NCBI RefSeq assembly: GCF_001571145.1
Contig: NZ_BCTF01000014.1
Location: 1 to 64,000, forward strand
Source: Hydrogenophaga flava NBRC 102514
GTDB lineage: Bacteria > Pseudomonadota > Gammaproteobacteria > Burkholderiales > Burkholderiaceae_C
DNA length: 64,000 bases
Reading direction: 5' to 3'
Position 1 is the first letter of the stretch; each line of letters opens with the position of its first letter. Shown here piece after piece: positions 16,830 through 27,198 of this stretch. The translations under genes were made by a program, and so were the position numbers. The notes beneath the pieces were generated by a model, which saw only the letters and a program-made list of their open reading frames with translations, did no database searches and was not told the origin of the DNA.

Positions 16830-17312
16830 ATGCCCCAAGTCACTCACCCCGCTGCCCAGAAGGGCGATTTCCTGGTCGACTACGAAGAGAAAGTTTTCGA
16901 AGACGTGAAGGCCGCACCCGGCGAGAAGGCCCTCGTGACCTTCCACACCGTGGCCTTCGAAGGCTCGATCGGTTTCGTCAACCTGCTGCAGGCCACGCGG
17001 CTTCAGCGCAAGGGCTTCGAGACCTCCATCCTGCTGTACGGCCCGGGCGTGACGCTGGGCGTGAAGCGCGGCTTCCCCAAGCTGGGCGACTCGGCTTTCC
17101 CCGGGCACCAGAACTTCAACGAACAGATCACCAAGTTCATCGCTGAAGGCGGCAAGGTCTATGCCTGCCGCTTCGCGCTGCAGGCGCTGTACGGCCACGG
17201 CGAAGGCGCGCTGATCGAAGGCATCCGCCCGATCAACCCGCTGGATGTGCTGGACATCGTGCTCCTGCACCGCAAGGACGGCGCGTTCATCCTCGACACC
17301 TGGACGCTCTGA
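16830..17312 (+). CDS. nitB: MSMEG_0572-family nitrogen starvation response protein (NitB)
   Basis: 160 residues, typical for this family of unknown function that leads Nit1C clusters. No signal peptide; a compact alpha/beta sequence with [50 protein letters not shown] and [20 protein letters not shown]. These segments resemble a DsrE-like fold: a hydrophobic beta strand followed by a helix and a late single cysteine (here YACRFALQ). The start has AGGA five bases upstream. It is the first gene behind the sigma-54-like promoter, 16 bases before the nitrilase. In published Nit1C clusters the set is required for growth on cyanide as nitrogen source. Confidence 0.85.
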   Translation: MPQVTHPAAQKGDFLVDYEEKVFEDVKAAPGEKALVTFHTVAFEGSIGFVNLLQATRLQRKGFETSILLYGPGVTLGVKRGFPKLGDSAFPGHQNFNEQITKFIAEGGKVYACRFALQALYGHGEGALIEGIRPINPLDVLDIVLLHRKDGAFILDTWTL

Positions 17313-17328
17313 TCCCGGAAGGCACGGC

Positions 17329-18339
<1,011 letters not shown>

Positions 18340-18351
18340 ACGGAGATGACC

Positions 18352-19497
18352 ATGACCGCGATCGCCCTCGACACGCCGCCGCGCCTGGCGGACGCGCCGG
18401 ACAGCCGGCAGCTGATGACCGAGCTGCAGTCCCAGGGGCTGCGTCTGGTGGACCCGTCGGCCGGGGCTGCCAGCCGGCGGGGCGGGGCAGGGCCCTCGGA
18501 CCACAAGGCGGTGACGGTGGACGGCGTCACGCTGATGGTGCCGGTGCACACCGCCACGGCCTTCAGCTCGCCCTTCGTGGCAGACGCGCCAGGAGCCGAT
18601 GGGGTGAGTGTGCTGCGTCGGGGCAGCATCCCCATCGCCAGCATCCGCTTCCCGACCCAGCCGCGCTTCTACGGCCTGAGCACGGCCGACGGCATTCCCT
18701 ACCAGCAGATCGCCACCCTGCACGGGGCCGATGTGCTGGCCACCACGGTGCTGCAGACCTGCATCCGTTACGAAAGCCGGCGCAAGGCCTGCAAGTTCTG
18801 CGCGATCGGCCAGTCGCTGGCGGCGGGGCGCACCATCGCCCGCAAGACCCCGGCCCAGCTGGCCGAGGTGGCCAAGGCCGCGGTGGAGCTTGACGGTGTG
18901 AAGCACATGGTGATGACCACCGGCACTCCGCCCACGCCCGACCGGGGCGCGCTCATCCTGTGCGAGAGCGCAGCGGCCATCCGCGCGGCGGTGGACCTGC
19001 CGCTGCAGGCGCAGTGCGAGCCGCCCGACACCGACGCCTGGTTCCAGCGCCTCAAGGACGCGGGTGTGGACACGCTGGGCATGCACCTGGAGGTGGTGGG
19101 CGAGGCGCTGCGACAGCACATGCTGCCCGGCAAGGCGGAGGTGCCCATGGCGCGCTACTGGGACGCGTTTGCCGCTGCGGTGGAGGTGTTCGGTCGTGGC
19201 CAGGTCAGCACCTACCTGCTCGCCGGTCTGGGCGACAGCGCCGAGACCTTGCTGGCCACCAGCCGGCGCCTGCTGGACCTGGGCGTCTATCCCTTTGTCG
19301 TGCCCTTCGTGCCCATCAGTGGCACGCCGCTGGAAGACATGCCCGCGCCCACGGCTGATTTCATGCGCAGCGTGCTGGCACCGCTGGGCGACATGGTCGC
19401 TGAGGCGGGCTTGAGGGCGAGCGACATCAAGGCCGGTTGCGGCCGTTGTGCCGCCTGCTCCACGCTCTCCCGCTACGAAGCGCCACTGGCCGGCTGA
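18352..19497 (+). CDS. nitD: MSMEG_0568-family radical SAM protein (NitD)
   Basis: 381 residues. The iron-sulfur cluster motif is unusual: [14 protein letters not shown], a CX9CX2C spacing seen in this Nit1C family rather than the common CX3CX2C. A glycine-rich SAM segment (MTTGTPPTP) and TIM-barrel strands ([37 protein letters not shown]) follow. Near the C-terminus is another cysteine set, GCGRCAACS, possibly a second cluster site. Of the two nearby ATGs, 18352 is preferred because GGAG lies six bases before it and directly abuts the first (18346). It probably performs radical chemistry on the cluster's substrate; the reaction is not known. Confidence 0.9.
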   Translation: MTAIALDTPPRLADAPDSRQLMTELQSQGLRLVDPSAGAASRRGGAGPSDHKAVTVDGVTLMVPVHTATAFSSPFVADAPGADGVSVLRRGSIPIASIRFPTQPRFYGLSTADGIPYQQIATLHGADVLATTVLQTCIRYESRRKACKFCAIGQSLAAGRTIARKTPAQLAEVAKAAVELDGVKHMVMTTGTPPTPDRGALILCESAAAIRAAVDLPLQAQCEPPDTDAWFQRLKDAGVDTLGMHLEVVGEALRQHMLPGKAEVPMARYWDAFAAAVEVFGRGQVSTYLLAGLGDSAETLLATSRRLLDLGVYPFVVPFVPISGTPLEDMPAPTADFMRSVLAPLGDMVAEAGLRASDIKAGCGRCAACSTLSRYEAPLAG

Positions 19498-19517
19498 TCG
19501 CGAAGGAGATGCCCGCC

Positions 19518-20129
19518 ATGCACAGCTTGTCTCAAGTGATGACCCACGCGGTGACTGCCATGGGACCCGCCCTGGAGCCCTGGTGCGAACTCAGCAGCAG
19601 CTACCGTCCGCAGGCCTTCCGCATCCAGTGGGCCAGCGTGCCGTGGATGAACCGGGAAGCGCATGCCCTGCGCCGCCAGGTGTTCTGCCAAGAGCAAGGC
19701 TTGTTTGATGGCGACGACGAGGACGACATTGACCGGCAGGCGCCGTCGGTGCGTTCGCTGGTGGCGCTGTCCTGCCTGGCCGGGGAGCCCGACGAGGTGC
19801 TGGGCACGGTGCGCATTCACGAAGCGCTGCCCGGCACCTGGTGGGGCTCGCGCCTGGCGGTGCGCCGCGACTGGCGCCAGCATGGCAAGCTGGGCAGCAC
19901 CCTGATCCGTCTGGCGGTGTGCAGCGCCCATGCGCAGGGGTGCACCGAATTCCTGGCGCATGTGCAGGCGCAGAACGTGCCGCTGTTCCGGCGCATGCAC
20001 TGGCAGGTGCTGGACGAGATGGTGCTGCACGGCCGTGTGCACGCGCTGATGCGCGCGGACCTGGATCACTACCCGCCGTGCACCACGCCGTATGCGGGCT
20101 TCGTGCTGGCACAGGGCGGTGGCGCATGA
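19518..20129 (+). CDS. nitE: MSMEG_0567/sll0786-family N-acyltransferase (GNAT, NitE)
   Basis: 203 residues. It shows the GNAT order: acceptor-site strands (HALRRQVFCQEQGLF), then VLGTVRIHE, then the acetyl-CoA-binding part with SRLAVRRDWRQHGKLGSTLIRLAVCSAHAQGC (R/Q-x-x-G-x-G/A region), then FLAHVQAQNVPLFRRMHWQVL. AAGGAG is nine bases before the ATG at 19518; the ATG at 19509 abuts the ribosome site and is less likely. Its stop overlaps the next start as ATGA. It should transfer an acyl group to an amine in the Nit1C pathway; donor and acceptor are unknown. Confidence 0.85.
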   Translation: MHSLSQVMTHAVTAMGPALEPWCELSSSYRPQAFRIQWASVPWMNREAHALRRQVFCQEQGLFDGDDEDDIDRQAPSVRSLVALSCLAGEPDEVLGTVRIHEALPGTWWGSRLAVRRDWRQHGKLGSTLIRLAVCSAHAQGCTEFLAHVQAQNVPLFRRMHWQVLDEMVLHGRVHALMRADLDHYPPCTTPYAGFVLAQGGGA

Positions 20130-21121
20130 CCCCCGTTGAAGACCTGGTCGTTCGGCTGCGCGCCAGCCGCGGCTTCACCCACAAACGCGACATCGCCGGT
20201 GTGATGGCGCAGCTCGCGCCCACCACCGGTGTCACGGCCGTGCCCAATGGGGACGACTGCGCCGTGCTGCCCGACCCGGCCGGAGCAGGGCACCTGCTGC
20301 TGGCCATCGAAGGCCTGGTGCAGGACTTTGTGGAGGCCATGCCCTGGTTCGCGGGCTACAGCGCCGTGATGGTGAACCTGAGCGACGTGGCAGCCATGGG
20401 CGGACGCGCAGTGGCGGTGGTGGATGCCCTGTGGGCCAGCAGCGAACCCCAGGCTCGCGAGGTGCTGGCGGGCATGCGCGCCGCGGCCGAGCGCTACGGC
20501 GTACCGCTGGTGGGCGGGCACACCAACCTGCAGAGCGCCAGCGGGCAGCTCGCGGTGGCCGTGCTGGGCCGGGCGCAGCGGCTGATCAGCAGCTTTGCCG
20601 CGCGGCCCGGCGACCACCTGCTGGTGGCGGTGGACCTGCGCGGCCAGTGGCAGGCGCCGTATCCGTTCTGGAACGCTTCGACCCAAGCCCCGGCCGAGCG
20701 CCTGCGCGGCGACATGGAGCTGTTGCCCCAACTGGCCGAGTCGGGCTGGTGCGACGCCGGCAAAGACATCAGCATGGCCGGCGTGCTGGGGTCGGCCCTG
20801 ATGCTGCTGGAGTGTTCCGGTGTGGGTGCCGAGATCGACCTGGACCGCCTGCCGCGTCCGGTGGACGACACCGGGTCGGACGCCGACAACACCCAACTCC
20901 TGCGCTGGCTGTGTGCTTTCCCCAGCTTCGGCTACGTGCTGAGCGTGCGGCCCGAACACGTGGAGCAGGCGCTGGCGCACTTTGCGCGGCGCGACATTGC
21001 CTGTGCCGACGTGGGCGCCGTGTGCGAAGGCAGCCGTTTGGTGGTGCGCCACGCAGGGGAGCAGGCCTTGTTGTGGGACCACGCACAGAGCCCCTTCATC
21101 AAGGGTGGGGAGGCGCCATGA
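20126..21121 (+). CDS. nitF: sll0787-family AIR synthase-like protein (NitF)
   Basis: 331 residues, similar in fold to PurM/ThiL-type ATP-binding enzymes. The N-terminal ATP-binding part has TAVPNGDDCAVLPD and the metal/nucleotide region VMVNLSDVAAMGGRAVAVVDALW; the second domain contains PLVGGHTNLQS and GRPGDHLLVAVDLRG-like text (AARPGDHLLVAVDLRG), then DAGKDISMAGVLGSALMLLE. Members of this fold activate a carbonyl oxygen by phosphorylation to form C-N bonds. It overlaps nitE by four bases and the following glycosyltransferase by four bases, so the three are coupled. Its product in Nit1C is not known. Confidence 0.87.
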   Translation: MTPVEDLVVRLRASRGFTHKRDIAGVMAQLAPTTGVTAVPNGDDCAVLPDPAGAGHLLLAIEGLVQDFVEAMPWFAGYSAVMVNLSDVAAMGGRAVAVVDALWASSEPQAREVLAGMRAAAERYGVPLVGGHTNLQSASGQLAVAVLGRAQRLISSFAARPGDHLLVAVDLRGQWQAPYPFWNASTQAPAERLRGDMELLPQLAESGWCDAGKDISMAGVLGSALMLLECSGVGAEIDLDRLPRPVDDTGSDADNTQLLRWLCAFPSFGYVLSVRPEHVEQALAHFARRDIACADVGAVCEGSRLVVRHAGEQALLWDHAQSPFIKGGEAP

Positions 21122-22328
21122 TGCCCCGTTTGCGCATCGGTCTGCTGACCCATTCGGTGCGGGCACGTGGCGGCGTGGTGCACACCCTGGAGCTGGCGCA
21201 AGCGTTGGTCGAGCGGGGCCATGCCGTTACGGTGATCGCGTCTGCAGAGCCGGGCGAACAACTGTTCCGCGCGGTGGATTTTCCGGTGCAGGTGCTGCGC
21301 CTGCCCTCTCTCACGGGTGATCTGCGAGCGCAGGTGGCGCAGCGCATTGACACCCTGGTCCAGGGCTTGCCAACGCTCCTGACGGCCGGTCGATACGACG
21401 TCCTGCACGCTCAGGACAGCCTGAGCGGCAACGCCCTGGCACTGCTGCGGCAGCAGGGCATGGACTTGCCGCCCTGGGCGCGCACGGTGCACCACCTGGA
21501 CGTGTTTCAGGACGCCACCCTCATGGCCTGGCAGGAACGCGCCTGGCGCGCCGCCAACGGGGTCGCCTGCGTGAGCGATCTATGGACCAACCACTTCCGC
21601 GAAGTGCTGGGGCACGCCGCACGCCGCATGCACAACGGCGTGAACCTCGGTCGTTACCAGATCGAACCAGCGGCTGGCGATGCGGACCGACTGGCCGCGC
21701 TGGGGTTGGCGCCGCAGACGGGCCCCGTGTGCCTGCTGGTCGGAGGTGTCGAACAACGCAAGAACAGCGTCCGCCTGCTGCAGGCCTTTGCGTGGCTGCG
21801 CCTCGCCGACCCGGACTGGCCGACGCGCGCCTGGTGGTGGTGGGAGGTGCCAGCATGCTGGACCACAGCGCTGCCCAGCGCGCCTGGGCGCACACCCTGG
21901 CCGAGCACGGCCTGGGCGAAGGCCCCGGCCAGCCTGTGCTGCGCACCGGCACCGTGCCCGACGAGTTGCTTCCGGCCCTGATGCGGCGCGCGGCCGTGGT
22001 CGCCATGCCGTCGCTGATGGAGGGCTTTGGTCTGGCGGCGCTGGAGGGGCTGGCTTGCGGCACGCCGGTGCTGGTGTCGCGCCGGCCGCCCTTCACCGAA
22101 CACTTCAGGAACTCGCCCGGAGTCGCCTGGTGCGAGCCGGAAGACACCGCCTCCATCGCCGCCGGCCTGCAAGCGGCCGCACGCATGCCGCGCCTCGCAG
22201 CCACGCCCCCCGTCTGCCTGGAGCACAGCTGGAGCCGCAGCGCGGCCCTTCACGAAGCCTGGTACGCCGAACTGCTGGCCGCCCGCCTCGCCACCGCGGA
22301 TTTGGAGCTTCAAACCCTTTGCAACTGA
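21118..22328 (+). pseudogene. MSMEG_0565-family glycosyltransferase, frameshifted
   Basis: Two frames make one GT4-type protein. Frame A from the ATG at 21118 gives RIGLLTHSVRARGGVVHTLELAQAL and the donor-domain start VCLLVGGVEQRKNSVRLLQAF, ending with DPDWP. It then turns into Trp-rich nonsense and stops at 21981. Frame B continues the family sequence with ARLVVVGGASMLDHSAAQ, MPSLMEGFGLAALEGLACGTPVLVS and stops at 22328. The join is at about 21822 (tggccgacgcg); one missing G restores DPDWP-DARLVVVGG and a protein of about 403 residues. It may be a real inactivating deletion, an assembly error in GC-rich sequence, or less likely a programmed shift; no slippery run is evident. Flanking genes are intact. 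Confidence 0.8.
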
Positions 22329-22340
22329 ACAGGAGACCTC

Positions 22341-22637
22341 ATGCCCGCCATGCACTACACCATCCAGTGGCCCGACGCCTCACAGAGCGTGGCGTACTCG
22401 CCCTCGCTGGTGATTGAAGACTTCTTCACGCCCGGCGCCGACTACCCGCTGGACGATTTCCTGCGCCGTGTGCGCGAAGCAACGGCCGTCGCCAACCAGC
22501 GGGTGCAGGCCAAATTCGGTTTCGTGTGTTCCCGCGCCGGCGATCAGCTCGCGGACACCGAAGCACGCGCCGCCGGCTTTGCCGGCCAACCGGGCGCGTC
22601 GGTCCGCATCCTCGGGTTTGCTCCCGTCCTTTCCTGA
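22341..22637 (+). CDS. nitG: MSMEG_0570-family nitrogen starvation response protein (small Nit1C protein)
   Basis: 98 residues, right for this short family of unknown function. The sequence starts [21 protein letters not shown] and contains the family-typical [32 protein letters not shown], then [24 protein letters not shown] precedes the ATG by about five bases. No membrane or signal segment; the N-terminal half is strand-rich and the middle helical. The symbol is assigned by position within Nit1C and is tentative. It is 12 bases after the glycosyltransferase frame and 31 before the flavin oxidoreductase. Confidence 0.82.
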   Translation: MPAMHYTIQWPDASQSVAYSPSLVIEDFFTPGADYPLDDFLRRVREATAVANQRVQAKFGFVCSRAGDQLADTEARAAGFAGQPGASVRILGFAPVLS

Positions 22638-22668
22638 CCCACCACCTCGACCCATCAAGGAGCTATTC

Positions 22669-23961
22669 ATGTCTTCATCCAACCTTCCCCGGCACAGCGT
22701 GGTCGTCGTGGGCGGCGGCCAGGCCGGACTTTCGGTCAGCCACGGCCTGCAGGCCCTGGACATCGACCATGTGGTGCTGGAAAAGCACGAAGCGATGCAC
22801 GCCTGGCGCACCCAGCGCTGGGACAACTTCTGCCTGGTCACGCCCAACTGGCAGTGCGCCCTGCCGGGCCATCCCTACGATGGCGACGACCCGCACGGTT
22901 TCATGAAGAAGGACCAGATCAACGACTACCTGTCGGCATTCAAGGCCAAGGTGGGCGCCTCCCTGCGCGAGGGCGTGGCGGTGGAACTGGTCCAGCCCGT
23001 GGCGGGCGGCTTCCTCGTCCGCACCAGCGAGGGCGAGTGCCTGGCCGAACAGGTGGTGGTGGCTTCGGGTGGCTACCACCAGCCCATCGTGCCGCGCCTG
23101 GCCGAACGCCTGCCCGAGAGCATCCGCCAGATCCATTCGGCCGACTACCGCAACGCCGACCAACTGCCGCCCGGCAAGGTGCTGGTGGTCGGTTCAGGCC
23201 AGAGCGGTGCCCAGATTGCGGAGGACCTGCATCTGGCGGGCCGGCAGGTGGTGCTGGCTGTGGGCGATGCACCGCGCTGCGCGCGGTTCTACCGCGGTCG
23301 CGATGTGGTGGACTGGCTGGCCGACATGGGCTACTACGACATGCCCGTGTCGCAGCATCCGCTGCGCGAAGGCGTGCGCGACAACACCAACCACTACGTC
23401 ACCGGCCGCGACGGCGGGCGCGACATCGACCTGCGACGCTTCGCGCTGGAGGGCATGGAGCTGTACGGGCTGCTTGAAGGGCTGGAAGGGGACACGATGC
23501 GCTTTGCCCCCAATCTGGCGGACGCGCTGGACCAGGCGGACCGCACCTACAACGGCATCAACGCCGCCATCGACAAGCACATCGCCGAACAAGGCATTGA
23601 TGCGCCGTCGGGCGAGGTCTACCAGCCTGTGTGGCGTCCGGCCGTGGAGCGGGAGACCCTCTCGCTGGCCGAGTCCGGCATCACTTCGGTGATCTGGTGC
23701 ATCGGTTTTTCGCCCGACTTCCGCTGGCTCAATGCGCCGGTCTTCACGGGGCGTGGTCACCCGGTGCACGAGCGTGGAGTGACGTCGGTGCCGGGTCTGT
23801 ACTTCGTCGGTCTTCCCTGGTTGCACACCTGGGGGTCGGGCCGCTTTTCGGGTGTGGCGCGGGACGCGAAGTTCATCGCAGAACGCATCGCACACCACCA
23901 GGCGCATGTGGCAGAGACCAGCACCGGTGAGGTGTGCAGCGCCGAGTCCACGCTGGCGTGA
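22669..23961 (+). CDS. nitH: MSMEG_0569-family flavin-dependent oxidoreductase (NitH)
   Basis: 430 residues of the flavin monooxygenase type. FAD-binding Rossmann motif near the N-terminus ([17 protein letters not shown]), a second dinucleotide motif for NAD(P)H near 170-190 ([18 protein letters not shown]), and a C-terminal [40 protein letters not shown] segment that closes the FAD site. The [28 protein letters not shown] text is characteristic of the Nit1C oxygenase. CAAGGAG sits eight bases before the ATG. It is likely to oxygenate the pathway substrate or cofactor; published work on cyanide-assimilating bacteria links the homologue to cyanide use. Confidence 0.92.
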   Translation: MSSSNLPRHSVVVVGGGQAGLSVSHGLQALDIDHVVLEKHEAMHAWRTQRWDNFCLVTPNWQCALPGHPYDGDDPHGFMKKDQINDYLSAFKAKVGASLREGVAVELVQPVAGGFLVRTSEGECLAEQVVVASGGYHQPIVPRLAERLPESIRQIHSADYRNADQLPPGKVLVVGSGQSGAQIAEDLHLAGRQVVLAVGDAPRCARFYRGRDVVDWLADMGYYDMPVSQHPLREGVRDNTNHYVTGRDGGRDIDLRRFALEGMELYGLLEGLEGDTMRFAPNLADALDQADRTYNGINAAIDKHIAEQGIDAPSGEVYQPVWRPAVERETLSLAESGITSVIWCIGFSPDFRWLNAPVFTGRGHPVHERGVTSVPGLYFVGLPWLHTWGSGRFSGVARDAKFIAERIAHHQAHVAETSTGEVCSAESTLA

Positions 23962-24845
23962 GCGTGCACGTGCTGGAGGCAGTCGCGGTCGATCCGAAGG
24001 TGGCGCACCTGACGCAGCCCAGGCGTGCCGCCGCCTCCCTCGTGGACCGGGAAAAGACGCTGCAGCTGGTGGCAGGCATGCCGGAACTCAACGCCTGCGG
24101 CTTGTCGGAAACCTGGCTGCAACGGACCTGCGGGTCGCAGCACTGGCTCGCCCTGGGTCAGGCGCTGGGCCAGCCATCGGATCGATGGGTGGACACACGG
24201 GGGCTGCGGGTCTATGCGGCCTTCGGCTGGCTGCGCCTGCGCGAGGCGCAACTGGACCTGGTCCGGGAGGGGCAGGCGCTCCGGCTCAACAGCCGCCTGC
24301 GCTGGCTGGGGCGCTCCCATGCCTGGAGCCACCACCGCCTGGCCGGCACCAGCGACGCGCTGGCAGAGCTGGACATGCTGTCGGTGTTTGTCAGTCGCCA
24401 CCGGCCGGGTGACAACCACTCGGTGCGCCGGGCCGACATGCCCGAGGCCATGGTGGATGAACCCGCGCCCGACACCGCTGCGTTGCTGGGGCGCCTGCGC
24501 CAGTGGCGGCAGGCCTCGGACACTCGTGATCCGCCTGCGCGTTCATGGCGCACCACGCCCTGTCCGCGATCCGACTTCAATGGGGCAGGGTTGCTCTACT
24601 TTCCCTCGTTCACCGCGCTGGCCGACAGGGCCATGTGGCATTGGGGCCTGCTGGGGCCCGGTTCGGCGGTGTTGAGCCGGGAGTGCCTGTTCCTGGGAAA
24701 TGTCGGCCTGGGTGAGTCGATCGACGTCCGGCTGTTGGACACCCAAGTCTCGGGAGCGTGCAACCGGTTCCTGCTTCAGGTGGTCAGCGCGGACCTTGGC
24801 CGTCGCCTGGCAGAGGTGCAGGTGGTGGTGCTCGAACGCGTCTGA
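23958..24845 (+). CDS. LnmK-like / Pnap_2097-family probable biosynthetic protein
   Basis: About 295 residues starting at a GTG that overlaps the nitH stop (GTGA, 23958-23961); a GTG at 23934 is also possible. The sequence has two hotdog-like halves; the second carries DFNGAGLLYFPSFTALADRAMW, the landmark of LnmK-type acyltransferase/decarboxylases and the related Pnap_2097 family. LnmK itself decarboxylates and transfers a methylmalonyl group onto a carrier protein. No carrier protein or ketosynthase is nearby. Its coupling to nitH suggests it belongs to the same transcript. The family assignment is from memory of the motif, so a profile search is needed for certainty. Confidence 0.7.
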   Translation: MSVHVLEAVAVDPKVAHLTQPRRAAASLVDREKTLQLVAGMPELNACGLSETWLQRTCGSQHWLALGQALGQPSDRWVDTRGLRVYAAFGWLRLREAQLDLVREGQALRLNSRLRWLGRSHAWSHHRLAGTSDALAELDMLSVFVSRHRPGDNHSVRRADMPEAMVDEPAPDTAALLGRLRQWRQASDTRDPPARSWRTTPCPRSDFNGAGLLYFPSFTALADRAMWHWGLLGPGSAVLSRECLFLGNVGLGESIDVRLLDTQVSGACNRFLLQVVSADLGRRLAEVQVVVLERV

Positions 24846-24859
24846 CCAGGTGCGTGGCA

Positions 24860-24876
24860 ATTCCACGCTTTGGAAT
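24860..24876. promoter_or_regulatory. Second copy of the ATTCCA-N5-TGGAAT operator
   Basis: ATTCCA (24860-24865), spacer CGCTT, TGGAAT (24871-24876). The same arms and spacer length occur at 290-306 before the first Bug operon. It sits 97 bases before the Bug start at 24974, against 111 bases in the first case. Both operons begin with a Bug gene preceded by GGAGACATCA, so a shared IclR-type regulator is likely. Confidence 0.6.
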
Positions 24877-24973
24877 GTGAGGGGTGCTGTTGGTTCGCAG
24901 AGCTCCTAGAGTCGTGTTGGCCGGAGACGAGATCCGTCGCCCATGGCACACAACACATCCTCTGGAGACATCA

Positions 24974-25960
24974 ATGAACACATCCCTCGCAAGCGGCTTC
25001 CCCCAGCTGCTCAAGACGCTCGCAGGCCTTGCAGCGGTCGTCGTGCTGGTCGGCGCGCCCGCCCACGCCTTCCCCGACAAGCCCATCAAGCTGGTGGTGC
25101 CCTTCGCTCCCGCCGGTGGCACCGACCTGATCGCCCGCACGCTGGCGGTGGAGATGGCCAAGGAGCTGGGGCAACCTGTCGTGGTCGACAACAAGCCGGG
25201 CGCCAGCACCATCATCGGCACCGAACTGGTGGCCAAGAGTGCGCCCGATGGCTACACGCTGGTGGTCTCGTCGATTGCCCACGCAGTCAACCCCAGCCTG
25301 ATGGCCAAGATGCCTTACTCGACCGAGAAGGACTTTGCGCCCGTGTCCATGATCGTGCGCTCGCCCAACGTGCTGGTGGTGCGTGCCGACAGTCCGTTCA
25401 AGTCGCTCAAGGACATCATCGCCGCAGCGAAAGCCGATCCGGACAAGCTGACCTACGCCTCGCCCGGCAACGGCACCTCGTCCCACCTGGCCGGAGCGCT
25501 GTTCGCCGACATGGCCAGGGTCCAGATCAAGCACGTGGCCTACAAGGGTTCGGGCCCCGCGCTCACCGACCTGCTGGGCGGTCAGACCGACATGATCTTT
25601 GCCACCTCCGGTTCGGTCGGCGGCTTCATCGACAGTGGCAAGCTGCGCGCACTGGCCATCACCTCGGCCGAGCGCTCCACGGCCTATCCCGGTGTGCCGA
25701 CCGTGGCCGAGGCTGGCGTGCCCGGCTACGCCACCGAAGGCTGGTACGGCTTCTACGCGCCGGCCGGAACGCCCGCGGCCGTGATCGACAAGCTCAACGC
25801 CGCCACGCGCAAGGCCGCCAGCAGCGAGATCTTCAAGTCCAAGGTGGTGAGCGAGGGCATGGTGGTGCAGACCGGCACGCCGGCCGAGTTCGACGCCTTC
25901 GTGCGCGCCGAAATCGTGCGCTGGTCCAAGATCGTCAAGGCCGATGTGCTCGCCAAGTGA
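24974..25960 (+). CDS. Bug-family (TctC-like) periplasmic substrate-binding protein
   Basis: 328 residues. Signal peptide with hydrophobic core [17 protein letters not shown]. The mature protein begins [23 protein letters not shown] and keeps [41 protein letters not shown] and [14 protein letters not shown]. It is strikingly similar to the Bug protein at 418 over the full length, including the KSAPDGYTL and HAVNPSL segments, which suggests duplication and a related ligand. CTGGAGACATCA precedes the ATG. It heads an operon with a CoA-transferase, a second Bug protein and a hydrolase; no TctA/TctB is adjacent. Confidence 0.9.
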   Translation: MNTSLASGFPQLLKTLAGLAAVVVLVGAPAHAFPDKPIKLVVPFAPAGGTDLIARTLAVEMAKELGQPVVVDNKPGASTIIGTELVAKSAPDGYTLVVSSIAHAVNPSLMAKMPYSTEKDFAPVSMIVRSPNVLVVRADSPFKSLKDIIAAAKADPDKLTYASPGNGTSSHLAGALFADMARVQIKHVAYKGSGPALTDLLGGQTDMIFATSGSVGGFIDSGKLRALAITSAERSTAYPGVPTVAEAGVPGYATEGWYGFYAPAGTPAAVIDKLNAATRKAASSEIFKSKVVSEGMVVQTGTPAEFDAFVRAEIVRWSKIVKADVLAK

Positions 25961-25970
25961 GGCGGCTGCC

Positions 25971-27161
25971 ATGAAGCCCGTTCTCCACGGTGTCCGGGTG
26001 CTCGACCTGACCCATGTGCTGGCTGGCCCGTTCGCGGGCTACCAGCTGGCGGTGATGGGCGCCGAGGTCATCAAGATCGAGTCGCCCGAGGAGCCCGACC
26101 AGGCCCGTTACCAGGGCTCGGACGCCGCGCTCAACGACGCCGGCATGGGCACGGCCTTCCTGTCGCAGGCGTCGAACAAGAAGGCCCTGGCGCTCAACCT
26201 CAAGACCGAGGCAGGGCGCCAGGTGCTGCGGCAACTGGTGAAGACCGCCGACGTGCTGATCGAGAACTACCGGCCCGGAGCGTTCGATGCGCTGGGCCTG
26301 GGCTATGCGGACCTGTCGGCCATCAACCCGCGGCTGGTCTACTGTTCCATCTCGGCCTTCGGCAGCTCCGGCCCCAAGCGCGAACTGACCGCCTACGACG
26401 GCGTGGTGCAGGCTTACTCCGGGATGATGGCCATGACCGGCGAGCCGGGCACGGCGCCCGTGAAATGCGGCGCACCCGTGGTGGACTACGCCACGGGCAC
26501 CACCGCCGCCATGGCCATCCTGGCGGCGCTGCTGCAGCGCAGCCATGACGGCAACGGCCAGTTTGTCGAGGTGGCGATGTCGGACGTGGCCATGATCCTC
26601 GCCAGCTCGCACCTGACCGGCTACCTCTGGAACAGGGCGCACCCGGAGCAGAAGGGCAACCGCTACCCGTTTGCCACCATCGGTTGTTACCCGGCCAGCG
26701 ATGGCCCCCTGATGGTGTCCGCGTCCAACCTGCGGCAGCAGCGACGGCTCTGGGAAGCGCTGGGGCGCACCGACCTGGTCAAACACAACAACCGGGACCG
26801 GATCAAGGGCTATGCCGAAGAGGCCCAGGCACTGACCGAGATCCTGGCCACCGCTTCGCTTGACCACTGGGAGGCGTTGCTGCGCGAACACCGCGTGCCG
26901 GTGTCCCGCGTGCAGCGCCTGGAGGCCATGCTGGCGGACGAGCATGTGCGCAGCCGCCAGGTGCTGCATCGATTCGCAGACGAGGCCGGTGCGCTGGCGG
27001 GGCTGACCGTACCGGTGGCGGGCTTCCAGCTCTCGCGCAGCCCGGTGCAGGTCACATCACCGCCGCAAGCTGTGGGCGCTCAGAACCAGGAACTGCTCAT
27101 GGCCTTGGGCTACCCGCCCGCCGACATCGAAGCGATGCGCGCCCAGGGCGCGATCGCCTGA
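25971..27161 (+). CDS. CaiB/BaiF (class III) CoA-transferase
   Basis: 396 residues, normal family length. N-terminal VRVLDLTHVLAGPFAGYQLAVMGAEVIKIESP is the family signature, the catalytic aspartate is Asp172 in GAPVVDYATGTTAAMAIL, and RPGAFDALGLGYADLSAINPRLVYCSISAFG forms the CoA site. The enzyme moves CoA between carboxylic acids through an aspartyl-CoA thioester. It follows the Bug gene by ten bases; in this setting it would activate the imported acid. This contrasts with the first operon, which uses an ATP-dependent synthetase for the same step. Confidence 0.92.
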   Translation: MKPVLHGVRVLDLTHVLAGPFAGYQLAVMGAEVIKIESPEEPDQARYQGSDAALNDAGMGTAFLSQASNKKALALNLKTEAGRQVLRQLVKTADVLIENYRPGAFDALGLGYADLSAINPRLVYCSISAFGSSGPKRELTAYDGVVQAYSGMMAMTGEPGTAPVKCGAPVVDYATGTTAAMAILAALLQRSHDGNGQFVEVAMSDVAMILASSHLTGYLWNRAHPEQKGNRYPFATIGCYPASDGPLMVSASNLRQQRRLWEALGRTDLVKHNNRDRIKGYAEEAQALTEILATASLDHWEALLREHRVPVSRVQRLEAMLADEHVRSRQVLHRFADEAGALAGLTVPVAGFQLSRSPVQVTSPPQAVGAQNQELLMALGYPPADIEAMRAQGAIA

Positions 27162-27198
27162 ACCGGCACCTCCCAACACCTTGAATTCACAGACACCC

